NCBI GenBank assembly: GCA_018335795.1
Contig: JAGXRP010000060.1
Location: forward strand, 62,001-126,000
Length of the DNA stretch: 64,000 nucleotides
Reading direction: 5' to 3'
Origin: Desulfobulbaceae bacterium
Lineage (GTDB): Bacteria > Bacteroidota > Ignavibacteria > Kapaibacteriales > UBA2268
Part shown: positions 48,700 through 59,100 of the stretch, piece by piece
Numbering within the stretch: the first letter of the stretch is position 1
Layout: each line of letters opens with the position of its first letter
The notes under the pieces: generated by a model
What the model saw: the letters and a program-made list of their open reading frames with translations, nothing else
Database searches by the model: none
Told to the model about the DNA's origin: nothing
Position numbers and translations under genes: made by a program

Positions 48700-49664
48700 G
48701 ACCGGAAATCAGAGGTTTGTTTGACACGATTCGTGAACATGCCCTGAAATATAATCGCGCCTTCGAGAATCTTGAAAAAGACCGCGAAGACTACGAGTAT
48801 TTCGTTGGCGAGTTGAAGAAACAGGTTCAAGAGTTTTACAAAGTTATAAATACCGATTTTTATAGCATTAAGCAAAAATATGATGATGTTATTAAAATCA
48901 TAAATATCGAAACCCTAAAAACTTTAGATAAATATTCCGAGCTTTCTGATTTGGAGCAATTGCAAAAGTCCTATTTCAAAGCAGTCCAAGATATAAGCGA
49001 AATCCAACAATCACTTGATGAGCAATTTGAATTTCTGAAGAAAGAATCGAATGCTTTCATTAATCTAATCAACGAAATCAAAAACAGGTCTAATCGAGAA
49101 GTTGAGAAATTTCTCGAAAATGCAGAACAAACTCTTTCGGAATCAATATCTAAAGAAATTACAAAGACTGAAGAAAAATTGATGGTGAAACTTGTTTCCG
49201 TCGAAAAGAGATTAGTATATTTCGACCAAGTATATTGGGCTTTTCAAGATAGATACCGCGAAGAAGTACGGAATTTTTACAAAGAGATGGACACATTGAA
49301 AAGTATATTTTCATCTGTCAATTCCAATAAATCTGATTTTGACAAAAACAATTTGGGCTTAATCGAAACTGATTTCCAAAATAAATTTGAATCCATTCAT
49401 AAAATAATAACTATTATCCAAGAAAAAAGCAAATCGCATGATGAAATTTTAGCTCGTTTGCCGGCTTCATTTCAAAGCAACAAAGAATTTTCAAGTGTTT
49501 TGACTGATAATGACAGTAAAAAATTTGATGAATTGCAGCGAAAAATCACGAAATTTGCTACAGAGGCAGCATCTCTAAAAAAAAGTTTATCCAGGGCAAC
49601 AACTATAGCAATATTGGCAATCATTGGTGCGATAATTTCGATTTTACTTGCTATATTGAAATAA
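48678..49664 (+). CDS. Coiled-coil protein with C-terminal membrane anchor
   Basis: 328 residues. Long heptad-rich helices across about residues 10-290 (IQQSLDEQFEFLKKESNAF, LSESISKEITKTEEKLMVKL), then a single membrane segment at the end (TIAILAIIGAIISILLAILK), i.e. tail-anchored, cytoplasmic stalk. No enzymatic motif. It overlaps the upstream helical protein by 22 bases, so the two may form a complex. Possible roles are in chemotaxis-like or membrane organisation, but I cannot choose. Confidence 0.65.
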   Translation: MAENKAIRPEIRGLFDTIREHALKYNRAFENLEKDREDYEYFVGELKKQVQEFYKVINTDFYSIKQKYDDVIKIINIETLKTLDKYSELSDLEQLQKSYFKAVQDISEIQQSLDEQFEFLKKESNAFINLINEIKNRSNREVEKFLENAEQTLSESISKEITKTEEKLMVKLVSVEKRLVYFDQVYWAFQDRYREEVRNFYKEMDTLKSIFSSVNSNKSDFDKNNLGLIETDFQNKFESIHKIITIIQEKSKSHDEILARLPASFQSNKEFSSVLTDNDSKKFDELQRKITKFATEAASLKKSLSRATTIAILAIIGAIISILLAILK

Positions 49665-49731
49665 GCTCCCTAATTAATAAATCTTCTGTAATTACGTTTT
49701 GATTAGTTTATAAACGAACAAAATATATACT

Positions 49732-50943
49732 ATGTTTCCTAAATTAAACGAACAGATTGATTTAATCAAACAAGGCGTTGTTGATTTGCTTCCTGAAGAT
49801 GAATTAGTCCAAAAAATAGAACGCTCGATCAAGACAAATAAACCGCTAAATATAAAGTTAGGAGCCGACCCAAGCCGACCGGACTTGCATATCGGACATG
49901 CAGTTGTTTTGCATAAGATGCGCCAATTCCAAGATTTGGGACATAAAGCAATTTTGATTATCGGCGATTTTACGGCTATGATTGGCGACCCAACCGGCAA
50001 ATCCAAAACTCGCCCGCATCTGACAATCGAAGATACGAGAATTAATGGGCAATCATATCTTGAGCAAGCTACAATTATCTTGAGTTCCGATAGGCTCGAA
50101 GTTGTATATAATTCAGATTGGCTCAATAAAATGAATTTTATTGATGTCGTAAAATTAACTTCAAAATACACCGTTGCCCAACTTTTGGAGCGTGACGATT
50201 TCTCGAAACGCTATCAATCAGGCACTCCTATAAGTCTTCATGAATTCCTCTATCCATTGGCTCAAGCGATGGATTCAGTGGTAATCAAATCGGATGTCGA
50301 GCTGGGCGGGACTGACCAAAAATTCAACTTGCTCGTTGGCAGAGAAGTTCAAAAATCTTACGGCGAAGAAGCACAATGTATTCTGACTATGCCGATACTC
50401 GAAGGTACTGACGGAGTGCAGAAGATGTCCAAATCTCTCGATAATTATATTGCGATCACCGATACTCCGCGTGAAATGTTTGGCAAAGTGATGTCTATCC
50501 CCGATAATGTTATTTCGCGATACGCCCGCTATGCTGCTTTTATGCCCGATGCTGAAGTTGCAAAATTAGAAACCGGTCTTGCTGATGGTTCAATCCACCC
50601 GAGAAATGCCAAAGTCGAAACAGCTATGAAAATCGTTGCTGTATATCATAAGGAAGATGCTGCAAAAGCGGCTTTTGAAGAGTTCGAGAGAATTTTTGTC
50701 AACAAAGACATTCCCGATGTGATTGACGAAATGCTTTTGGAGGAGCCATCTTTCAGAGCCGACGAATTGTTGGTGCTTACACAAATGGCACCCTCTAAAA
50801 AAGAAGCACGAAGATTAATTGAGCAAGGTGGAGTCACAATTGACGGTGAAAAAGTTGGAGATACATTTGTAGAAATTGATTTGACTTCTAAACGATTGCT
50901 CAAAGTAGGTAAAAGAAAATTTTTATATGTAATAGCAAAATGA
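49732..50943 (+). CDS. tyrS: Tyrosyl-tRNA synthetase
   Basis: 403 residues. Class I synthetase: HIGH motif in RPDLHIGHAVVLHKM, KMSKS in VQKMSKSLDNYIAI, the tyrosine/tRNA pocket in LGGTDQKFNLLVGRE, and a C-terminal S4-like RNA-binding domain (KKEARRLIEQGGVTIDGEKV). It charges tRNA-Tyr. No T-box or other leader is seen in front. The next small gene overlaps by four bases (ATGA). Confidence 0.97.
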   Translation: MFPKLNEQIDLIKQGVVDLLPEDELVQKIERSIKTNKPLNIKLGADPSRPDLHIGHAVVLHKMRQFQDLGHKAILIIGDFTAMIGDPTGKSKTRPHLTIEDTRINGQSYLEQATIILSSDRLEVVYNSDWLNKMNFIDVVKLTSKYTVAQLLERDDFSKRYQSGTPISLHEFLYPLAQAMDSVVIKSDVELGGTDQKFNLLVGREVQKSYGEEAQCILTMPILEGTDGVQKMSKSLDNYIAITDTPREMFGKVMSIPDNVISRYARYAAFMPDAEVAKLETGLADGSIHPRNAKVETAMKIVAVYHKEDAAKAAFEEFERIFVNKDIPDVIDEMLLEEPSFRADELLVLTQMAPSKKEARRLIEQGGVTIDGEKVGDTFVEIDLTSKRLLKVGKRKFLYVIAK

Positions 50944-51125
50944 TTCTTAAAAAATTCATATTTACATTGATTTTTACTTTTTATCTGGCAATAATGGCTG
51001 TCGGTACCGAAAATTATTCCAACCGCCGCCCTGTGCCTATTGTTCAAACATTAGATTATCATCCTGTTTATTTACGTCGTAAGCCTTTGAGAGTAAATTT
51101 CAGTATGATTCCTATAAGAAATTAA
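50940..51125 (+). CDS. Small exported protein, hypothetical
   Basis: 61 residues with a signal-peptide-like start (FIFTLIFTFYLAIMAVG) and a short basic mature part containing three RR or RRK elements (NRRPVPIVQ, LRRKPLRVN). ATGA overlap with tyrS supports that it is a real gene. Not recognised; too short for a domain. Confidence 0.55.
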   Translation: MILKKFIFTLIFTFYLAIMAVGTENYSNRRPVPIVQTLDYHPVYLRRKPLRVNFSMIPIRN

Positions 51126-51161
51126 CTAATTTATATCTTTCAAATTATATGGGAAAGGCTT

Positions 51162-52445
51162 GTGAGTTTAAAGACTTTTTTAATGACGTTCGCGATCATA
51201 TTTGCAATGAATATAGATTTGATGCTTGGTGATAATCTTATCACTTTTGAAGCAATTAATGAGAAAAGTGGAGCTGTAATATATTTGGATAGTATCGTTG
51301 TTTTGAATAAGACAACGATGAAATCAACAACACTGATTGGAGAAAACAGCTTCGACCCTTTTAGCTCAACAAGTGTTGATAGAGGTTCTAACGGGCAATC
51401 GCAAATTATTAATAACCAATTTGACGGGAAATTGATTATTAATGAGGAATTCGCAGATTCTCGAATTTCTGTTTATTCCTCGACCGGACAATTAATCTAT
51501 TCGTCAGTAGCGAATAACAGAGTGACTGAAATTAATACAGAGATGTTACCATTTGGATTGTATTTGATTCAAGCAGTTTCATCAAACATAATATTGAATG
51601 AAAAATTCATCAAGGGGAACAACCAAAGCCATATCTCCGCATTCCCGAAATCTATTTTCCTAGCGGCTGATTTGTTCGATTTTTATGCTTATCGTCGTGG
51701 ATTTTTGCCCGATACTATAGCAGATGTTGAGCCTGTTGCAGGCACAAAATATTTGTTTTCTATGTTTCTTGACGCTCCGATTTTTTATGATAGTATAAGA
51801 TTCGAGATTTCGGGGCTAAACGTCAAAGGTTCTGTTAGCCATGAATGGTCAACTAATGGTACACAAAACAATAACTATTACACCGAAAGCAATGCCTATT
51901 CTGCGAATTTTTTAACAATTCGAGCAGACTTAGGTTCTATTGATGAATCATGCGTTAAAGCAATATATAGCCACCTCGAAAAACCACCAAAATTTGTTTG
52001 CTCCGAATATCACTATGACGCACCTGATTCTACTTATCTTTGCCATCTAAGCTGTAGTGCGGGTTCTTGGACTTCTACAATTTATTCATCAAAAGCTTTA
52101 ATATTTTTTGATTTCACTAAAAGTGAAATCAGCCAAATTATGCTTGATAATATACAAGGTAAAAATGAGCAATCGGGTACTCAGCCGCCATATAACCGTT
52201 CTATCAATCAGCTTTCAATTATCTTATCCCATCTTCCATTCACCGAAACTGATGATATGATTTATGTAGAAATGACCGGTTCAGATATAAACAAACATAT
52301 TAACGGATTCAATGCCAAAACTTATTCTGCTGCTACATATATGTCACCACCATATGACTACCAGCATTACAGCAGAGATTATTTCAAAATAGAGGAAGTT
52401 TTAAGTACAGCAAAGTTGAAAATCATAATTTATAAAAAACAATAG
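51162..52445 (+). CDS. Secreted protein with an internal sorting-domain-like fold
   Basis: 427 residues, start GTG at 51162 with GGAAAGG upstream. Signal-peptide-like N-terminus (FLMTFAIIFAMNIDLMLG). Residues about 85-155 (LIINEEFADSRISVYSSTGQ, LPFGLYLIQAVSS) have the sequence of a T9SS type A C-terminal domain, but here it is internal, followed by ~270 residues with several aromatic and cysteine residues (STYLCHLSCSAGSW). So an unusual inverted order, or a domain that only resembles the sorting domain. It follows tyrS and the small gene in the same direction. Confidence 0.6.
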   Translation: MSLKTFLMTFAIIFAMNIDLMLGDNLITFEAINEKSGAVIYLDSIVVLNKTTMKSTTLIGENSFDPFSSTSVDRGSNGQSQIINNQFDGKLIINEEFADSRISVYSSTGQLIYSSVANNRVTEINTEMLPFGLYLIQAVSSNIILNEKFIKGNNQSHISAFPKSIFLAADLFDFYAYRRGFLPDTIADVEPVAGTKYLFSMFLDAPIFYDSIRFEISGLNVKGSVSHEWSTNGTQNNNYYTESNAYSANFLTIRADLGSIDESCVKAIYSHLEKPPKFVCSEYHYDAPDSTYLCHLSCSAGSWTSTIYSSKALIFFDFTKSEISQIMLDNIQGKNEQSGTQPPYNRSINQLSIILSHLPFTETDDMIYVEMTGSDINKHINGFNAKTYSAATYMSPPYDYQHYSRDYFKIEEVLSTAKLKIIIYKKQ

Positions 52446-52533
52446 TACATTGTTGTATCAAATTGATAGCAGTTTATTTATGAGGGTGAATTGGAACTTC
52501 AATTTTAGATACTTTAATTTTGAGGTGTTATAA

Positions 52534-53118
52534 ATGCTTGTTAGTAAACCGCATATTCTTTTAATTGATAATTTCGATTCATTTACTTATAATGTTGTCG
52601 AATTATTGCGAAAAATAGGTCACAGTTGCGATGTTGTGAGTTATGACAAATTCGATATCGAACGTACAGAATCTTACAGCCATATAATAATATCGCCGGG
52701 TCCCGGGCATCCTGACGAATACACAAAGCATTATGCTTTATTGAATAGATTCAAACATAATAAGAAAATACTTGGTATATGCCTCGGGCATCAGATTATT
52801 GCTCGATATTACGGTGGCGAATTAATAAATTTACCACAGGTTCGACACGGAATTGCATCAGAAATTCATTTGGAAGATGAAAAAGAAGTGCTATTCCGTG
52901 CTCTCAAAATACCGATTATTGTTGGTCGTTATCATTCGTGGGCTGTTGCAGAATCCGATTTCCCAAAAAGTCTGAAAATCACATCAAATTCAGACGAAGG
53001 AATCATAATGTCGCTTCGACACGAAAGTGATGATGTTTGCGGTATTCAATTTCATCCAGAATCAATTATTACGAACCAAGGCGTTCAGATGCTCGCAAAT
53101 TGGCTTAATTCGGATTGA
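52534..53118 (+). CDS. pabA: Anthranilate/4-amino-4-deoxychorismate synthase glutaminase subunit
   Basis: 194 residues. Glutamine amidotransferase of the TrpG/PabA type: LLIDNFDSFTYNVVELL at the start, the nucleophile Cys in LGICLGHQII, and His in GIQFHPESI near the end. It supplies ammonia for anthranilate or aminodeoxychorismate; trp/pab assignment is not possible because the synthase gene is not in the window. GAGGTG lies six bases ahead of the ATG. Confidence 0.9.
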   Translation: MLVSKPHILLIDNFDSFTYNVVELLRKIGHSCDVVSYDKFDIERTESYSHIIISPGPGHPDEYTKHYALLNRFKHNKKILGICLGHQIIARYYGGELINLPQVRHGIASEIHLEDEKEVLFRALKIPIIVGRYHSWAVAESDFPKSLKITSNSDEGIIMSLRHESDDVCGIQFHPESIITNQGVQMLANWLNSD

Positions 53119-53536
53119 TATTTATCATTGTTCCGATTTCTTCAATATCAATGTTATCCCAATTTTTTACAGGGCAAGCAAGAACCAATCCGTCTCCCTG
53201 TACTTGGAAAAAGTGTCGCCATTCAGTCGAATTCAATCCAACGGCAAGATTCATTTTGTTGCGAGCGATTTTCATTTGCGAAACAAAATCGGCAGGCATC
53301 AGATATAATTGAGATTTTTCGTCAACTTTAAGATAGTCTTTCAAATCAAATTTGCGTAATCGGCAAAATTCGTAAGCCAATTCCTCCATCCGTGTATTTA
53401 CGTAGCAATAATCAGTCTTAATACGCAATTCAAAAATTCTGTCTTGGAAATAATCTTCCCAATAAAATTGCAAATATCCATTTGAAAATTCTATCTTTTC
53501 TATTCTCGAATCCGAGTTCAAATCCTCTATAGTCAT
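53105..53536 (-). CDS. Hypothetical protein
   Basis: 143 residues, no signal or membrane segment. Mixed fold, with IEKIEFSNGYLQFYWEDYFQ, ELAYEFCRLRKFDLKDYL and a C-terminal WRHFFQVQGDGLVLACPVKN. I do not recognise it. Converges on pabA with a 14-base overlap, and it is the last gene of the minus-strand operon, 14 bases after the glycosylase. Confidence 0.6.
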   Translation of the reverse strand: MTIEDLNSDSRIEKIEFSNGYLQFYWEDYFQDRIFELRIKTDYCYVNTRMEELAYEFCRLRKFDLKDYLKVDEKSQLYLMPADFVSQMKIARNKMNLAVGLNSTEWRHFFQVQGDGLVLACPVKNWDNIDIEEIGTMININPN

Positions 53537-53550
53537 CTTATTCAGCTAAT

Positions 53551-54177
53551 TTATTTAAAAATCTCACCTGTTTCGTAACTCCAAAACAGTAAATCTAATT
53601 CGTCAATAGTAACGTTTATGTCGGCTGCATAATTTTTAAATTCTTTTTCGATTTCTAAATATCTGCTGATAGTGCCAAGTTTGGGGATTTCGTTATAAAG
53701 TCCGCAATTAACAAGATGCTTCAGGATATGGCGGTCCAAAATTGCCAAATCGCGACATCCGATATTACGTAGGAAATGGCTACTTTCCTTCATCCCGAAT
53801 CCTTTCAAATTCTCTGTCAACCAACGCCTTTTGTTAAATGGCGAATCATCGGAATGCAGCATTTGTTCAATTTCATCATATTGCTCACGCATTTCCAATA
53901 ATCGGCGAGCTTTTTGGTTGTGAAATCTGATATAATTCGCAGGATTTCGCAACAAAGGAGTTGGGTCGAATTCTTTATTTCGAAAATCAAGATTTTGCAA
54001 TTCGAGTTGGACTACATATGCGTTTTTGGCTTTCGATTGCGGTGTGCAAATACAAAAACATAATTCATAGAAATAATCTGCTACTTTGACTTGGGAAAAA
54101 TGCTCAATACTTGCGGTGATTTCTTGCCGTATCGCTGAATATTTTGCTTGTAGCTCGTCCGGAAGAGCTTTGCTCAA
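53551..54177 (-). CDS. Ogg2-type 8-oxoguanine DNA glycosylase/lyase
   Basis: 208 residues, the size of archaeal-type Ogg (Ogg2). The helix-hairpin-helix lies in LKGFGMKESSHFLRNIGCRD, with the catalytic Lys, and the conserved Asp in AILDRHILKHL. Such enzymes remove 8-oxoguanine and cleave the backbone, i.e. base-excision repair. It starts inside the end of the BatA-like gene (ATGA), so oxidative repair is coupled to the Bat operon. Confidence 0.85.
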   Translation of the reverse strand: MSKALPDELQAKYSAIRQEITASIEHFSQVKVADYFYELCFCICTPQSKAKNAYVVQLELQNLDFRNKEFDPTPLLRNPANYIRFHNQKARRLLEMREQYDEIEQMLHSDDSPFNKRRWLTENLKGFGMKESSHFLRNIGCRDLAILDRHILKHLVNCGLYNEIPKLGTISRYLEIEKEFKNYAADINVTIDELDLLFWSYETGEIFK

Positions 54178-55169
54178 GGTAATGTCCTCAAATATGTATA
54201 GCGGAAAAACAATTCTACAAATAATAATACAAAGGCTACTATCACAAATGGCGGGAATTCTTCGTGAAATTTTTTGAATACCGATACATCAACCTTTGTG
54301 GTTTCTAATTCATCAATTTCTTTGTAAATTTCTTGCAATGCTTTATTATTCGTAGCACGGAAATATTTCCCTTTAGTCATATTTGCAATTTGCTTCAAAA
54401 TATCTTCATCAATTTGAACTTCAAGATTGCGATATTGAGTACCGAATTGTGTTTTGATGGGGTATGGCGCCATACCGCGAGTACCAACACCAATTGTATA
54501 AACTCTGATTCCGTATGTTTGAGCAATTTCTGCCGCCGTCAGAGGTGCTACAAATCCGGCATTATTTACGCCGTCAGTCAGCAATACAACAACTTTACTT
54601 TTCGCTTTGCTGTCTTTAAGTCGCGAGACAGCCGTTGCCAAACCCATACCAATAGCGGTATTATCTTCCACCATACCTTCTTTAACAGTCGCAAGTAAAT
54701 TCTTCAGCACAGCATGGTCAATCGTCACCGGGCAAAGTGTAAAGCTCTCGCCTGCGAAAACCACTAGCCCAATGCGGTCGTTTACTCTGTTTTCGACAAA
54801 ATCAATTGCTGTTTTCTTAGCGGCTTCAATTCTATTCGGTTTAAAATCCTCTGCGAGCATAGAAGTCGAAACGTCAATCGCAATAATTATATCAATTCCT
54901 TCGGTCGAGACTGTTTGCGAGCTTGACGACGTTTGGGGGCGTGCCAAAGCCGTTACCAATAGCGCAAACGCTCCCACTCGCAATACAATCGGGAAGTGCC
55001 GCAGAATTTTACGAGGCGAAAGTTTTGCATTTTTGAAAGGCGTCTCAGTCGGAATTGTCAGCGTAGCATATTGCTTTTTTTGACGTAAAATATACCAAAG
55101 CAAAAAAATTGGAATTGCAATCATTACATAGAAATACTCGGGATTTGCAAAAGTTACTCCATCAAACAT
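54174..55169 (-). CDS. BatA-like von Willebrand A-domain membrane protein
   Basis: 331 residues. ATG at 55169 is preferred over one nine codons upstream because GAGGAG lies seven bases ahead of it. N-terminal membrane segment (YFYVMIAIPIFLLWYIL), a second one (IVLRVGAFALLVTALARPQ), the MIDAS motif in IIIAIDVSTSMLAED, the VVLLTDGVNNAGF strand, and a C-terminal membrane segment (FVIVAFVLLFVELFF). Typical BatA/VWA subunit of the 'aerotolerance' operon, usually next to a MoxR ATPase and DUF58, as here. Confidence 0.9.
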   Translation of the reverse strand: MFDGVTFANPEYFYVMIAIPIFLLWYILRQKKQYATLTIPTETPFKNAKLSPRKILRHFPIVLRVGAFALLVTALARPQTSSSSQTVSTEGIDIIIAIDVSTSMLAEDFKPNRIEAAKKTAIDFVENRVNDRIGLVVFAGESFTLCPVTIDHAVLKNLLATVKEGMVEDNTAIGMGLATAVSRLKDSKAKSKVVVLLTDGVNNAGFVAPLTAAEIAQTYGIRVYTIGVGTRGMAPYPIKTQFGTQYRNLEVQIDEDILKQIANMTKGKYFRATNNKALQEIYKEIDELETTKVDVSVFKKFHEEFPPFVIVAFVLLFVELFFRYTYLRTLP

Positions 55170-56136
55170 TGGTTTTCTCCTCAACTGATATTTCACTTGA
55201 TTCCAACATGATTTTTCCTTTTGTTAGATTCACAAAAGCTACTGCCATTGTCATGCTATCAAGATTTTGTGTATCTGAAGGCGTAAATTTGGCGAATTTG
55301 GTCAAATCTGCAATTGATAATATTTTATGTAGAATATCCAACGCTTCAATTGAATGTTCTCTGCTCCTTAATTCAGTTAAGATTTCGTCACTTGTCAATT
55401 CATGTGCATTAATATCGTAAATTCGGTGTATATATGTTCGCAAAATATCAGTCAAATCCGAATGATAGGCTTTGTGCCGCCCGGTTTGCCAGATATTCTT
55501 ATTTTCCAATGCCTTAAGTGCTTGCAATGCCTCCAAATCTGCAGGAATTGTCGGGTCGTATTTTTCTATTACCGGGGCTTTAACTTTTCGTTTTCTTTTA
55601 TAAAGTATTACAACAATTGCAACAACAAGCAAACCCACGCCCAAAACAATTAAAATATAAGGTAAAATTTCTGAGAAAGTGATTGGTATTTCAATTGGAC
55701 CTTTAATATCTTTCAAACCGGCAGCTGTGTCAAGTTGGACAGTAGCAAAATACAGAACTAACTCATCAGTATTAGCTACAAATGGTGAATCATAATCCTT
55801 CCGCTCGTAAACAAATGGAATTGAAGGCAAACTAACCATTCCGGTATCAAAGGATGTCACTGTAATTATTCGCCTTAAAATCAAATTCTTATCGTTTTTG
55901 TTGGTGTCAATATTACCTATTTGAATTATATCGAATTTACCAATAGTGTCGCCCAAAAATGGGAAAGTGACTTTGTCTTCAGTTTGACCCCGAAATTCAA
56001 ATGTCAAATTAACATGCTCGCCGATTAGTACATTATTTGTATCGGCGCTCACCTTCACTTCAGCGTTTTGAGAGAAAAGATTGACCGAAACAAAAATTAA
56101 AAATACTAAAAAAACTGTTATTTTCATACTGTTCAT
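55162..56136 (-). CDS. BatD-like/DUF4381-like membrane protein
   Basis: 324 residues from the ATG at 56136 (an ATG at 56127 is an alternative; a TTG further upstream overlaps the neighbour). Signal peptide, then a beta-sandwich extracytoplasmic domain (VNLTFEFRGQTEDKVTFPF, ILRRIITVTSFDTGMVSLPS), one membrane helix (ILPYILIVLGVGLLVVAIVV) with a KRKRK cytoplasmic flank, and a helical cytosolic C-terminus (HSDLTDILRTYIHRIYDINA). This is the order of DUF4381/BatD-type proteins of Bat operons. It overlaps the BatA-like gene by eight bases. Confidence 0.75.
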   Translation of the reverse strand: MNSMKITVFLVFLIFVSVNLFSQNAEVKVSADTNNVLIGEHVNLTFEFRGQTEDKVTFPFLGDTIGKFDIIQIGNIDTNKNDKNLILRRIITVTSFDTGMVSLPSIPFVYERKDYDSPFVANTDELVLYFATVQLDTAAGLKDIKGPIEIPITFSEILPYILIVLGVGLLVVAIVVILYKRKRKVKAPVIEKYDPTIPADLEALQALKALENKNIWQTGRHKAYHSDLTDILRTYIHRIYDINAHELTSDEILTELRSREHSIEALDILHKILSIADLTKFAKFTPSDTQNLDSMTMAVAFVNLTKGKIMLESSEISVEEKTNV

Positions 56137-56143
56137 ATTTTGA

Positions 56144-59100
56144 TTATCTGACAATATTAATTGGAATAGTTTGAATATTCATTTTCAAGCTACCTTGATT
56201 TTGGACAAATCGAACAAAATAAGAGCCTGAGGGCAAATTTGCAAAATTCAACGTGAAATTATAATTGCCCGGATATAAATTTCGGTTTATTATTGTCGCT
56301 CTCAATCTGCCACCGGAATCAAATATCTCGGCACTTATTGTTGCTTCGGCATTTAACTCGAATTTCAAATTGCCATAATCTGCTATGGGATTAGGTGAAA
56401 TTTTAAAATTCAGATGGTTTACCAAATTACCTGATACACTTGTGGGGTCACGAGTCAAGAAATAATTTGTTGCAGAAAAAAACCCTTGGGTACCTTCTTC
56501 GATTGACAAAACTCTCCAAATATATCGGGTATTGATAATTAAATCATTTAGCTGCAATGAATTCCCTGTTACAATTGTATCGAGAAATGGATTTTGAATC
56601 GAAAATCCTGAATTAACCTGAACACGATATTGGGATATACCTTCAACTTGGGACCATTCCAAAGTAGTGTTCAATGGCACATACAAATTCGCATTTTCAG
56701 GACTAAGTAAAGTTGGGGCTTCAGCGATTGTTGTAAATTTCCATGCTTGAGACCAATCACCTGCACCATCAGAGCTAATTGCTCTTACTCGCCAATAAAA
56801 AACTTCTCTACCATCTGGGAGAAAAAGTTCAGTTGAAGTGTTAGTTCGGATTCCGTGAATCGTTTTGTAAATCTCCGAAAAATCCGGCAAATTAGAAATT
56901 TGCAATTCGTAAAATCCGGCATTTGTGGTTTCGGTCCAATTAAAATGCACTGAATCTACTACAAATCGAGTATTATTTGCCGGATAAGTCAAAGTAACAT
57001 TCCCCGGTATTATTGGTTCATATTCGTAAAATGCCGAATAAATTCCGGTGGCATGAGTCCCAACCGCTATAAATGAGTCACTATGCCGAGCATCAATCAT
57101 ATCTACAACAACATTGCCAATGATATCTAATCCCTCTTTTTTCCAAACTGTCGAATTATCATTTAGGAAAGTTGTGCTGAAAAGTCCAATGCTGGTACCT
57201 GCGAAGTAAATTTTCTTATTGCCTTGCTTCAATATTTCAATCCAATTAATTGCCGGACCGGCACCTGCACCTGAAGGCGTTTCTTCTAAATTTCCTGAAA
57301 TCGAAACCCAAGACTCGCCTCCATCAGTTGAGCGAAAAATACTCAATAGATTATAATTGCTGTATGAAAATATTACATCATAAGCATTGTCTGGGTCAAT
57401 GGCAATACTGCTAACGTATCCTAAATTTATGCCCGAAGGAGTAATATTCACCGGAGTGGGATCGCCGACATCAGCATTATCTATTCTGAAAATGTTGCCT
57501 CGTGAAGTGCCGTAATACAATACGTTGGCAGGATTTGACGAAACTTGAATTGCGGTTATCCTCTCGGTTTGAAGGTTTGAGGAAAAATCAATCCGTGTTT
57601 TTGAAAGGCTATCCCAGCCGATTGATGTCGAATCTACAGACTGAACCATCGGGATGGAAGTCAAATCATTGTTTCGCCACACCATTTTGCCACCGGCAAG
57701 GTACATTCGATTGTTGTTATTCGGGTCGAGTATGAAAGGAGTATTCCAGATAAAATCTCTGCCACCGATTGGGTCAATTCGCGTTTGAATAAGATTTTTG
57801 CCATTTTCATCTTGCTTGACACGATAAATTTTGATTGCAGGTTGAGATGATGAATTTTGCGAAGCGTAGTAATACTCAGCTCCTGCCGGAATTTGGCAAC
57901 AGAATCCATCTGCTCGCAATGGCTCTGTCCATTTGTCCATCACATTCATGGTTTTTGCTATCATAGTGCCGTTGTCCTGCATTCCACCGATAATTTCTAC
58001 GCTGTTGCGTTCAGAATGTTCAATCGCAATGGAATAAAACTGAGTTGTATAATATCCATTATTCAAGGAAATCCACTCGACGACATCTGCTTCGCCGTCT
58101 AAAGTCACATGCACACCGCCATCGGAGCCTGTGTAAACGCGATTGTAATCATTACGTGAAAAGACAATGGCATGGTTATCGGCATGATGATTTGGGTAAC
58201 GGAAGTTATAGTCGCAATCTTCAAATGGACAAGTCCCGCCTATCCAAGCAAAATCCGGAGTGCGGAATCCGTTATCCGAGCGGTATAATGCTACTGCGCC
58301 GAGATAGACTATATCAGGATTGTCAGGTTTGACTTTGATTACCAGATTATATCCCCATTGCGAATTCATTTGTCCTTTGGTGCTGTCGGGTTTAGGTAAA
58401 TTCATGGAACGGTCTTCCCATCTACCGTTTTCACCTGCACCGTTGCCGCCTAAGTAGGTATAATGCCACAAACTATGATAAAGCGAATCGCCGCGACTAT
58501 TACGAGTTAATTTGCCGTAACCGGGCGTATTACCCACAAAATAGACCTGATTTTCATCAGAAGGTGCGATTCCGATAACAACTCTTTCGTAAACATTTGG
58601 GAATCCGGGAGGAGTGATATTAGTCCAATCAATTCCATTTTCGGAACGATAAATTCCTTTTGTTTGTGAAGTATTTGATGATAATGTCGCATAAAAGACT
58701 CCATCGGAAGTTACAGCTATATCTGCTTGTCTGGCTCCTGAGCCTGCTCCCAGAGTAGTAGTCCAAGTCTTGCCTGCGTCAGTACTCTTCAAAATTCCAT
58801 AATTTGCAGCAGCGACGTAAAGGTCATCGCGTTCCAATGGAGCAGTTGGGTCTATTACAATGTTCCAACAATAATCGAATGGATTATCCCAATTATTAGG
58901 TTTGCTTGTCGAAGTCACGGGTATCACATCCCAAGATTGACCATTATTAGTAGATTTGAAAACTCCGTCGCCTTCTATGGCAGCAGAATTTCCAAAGTAT
59001 TCGCCTGATGCATAGTACCAATTATCTTCTTTCCCGGGGCGAGTGTCTTGAACTAAGCATGTAGATGAATGTAATTGGTCGTATCGTGTTGTTTTGTCCC

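Noticed and set aside
49665-49731. T-box leader ahead of tyrS
   Set aside because: Only 67 bases, AT-rich, with no T-box-like stems or sequence.
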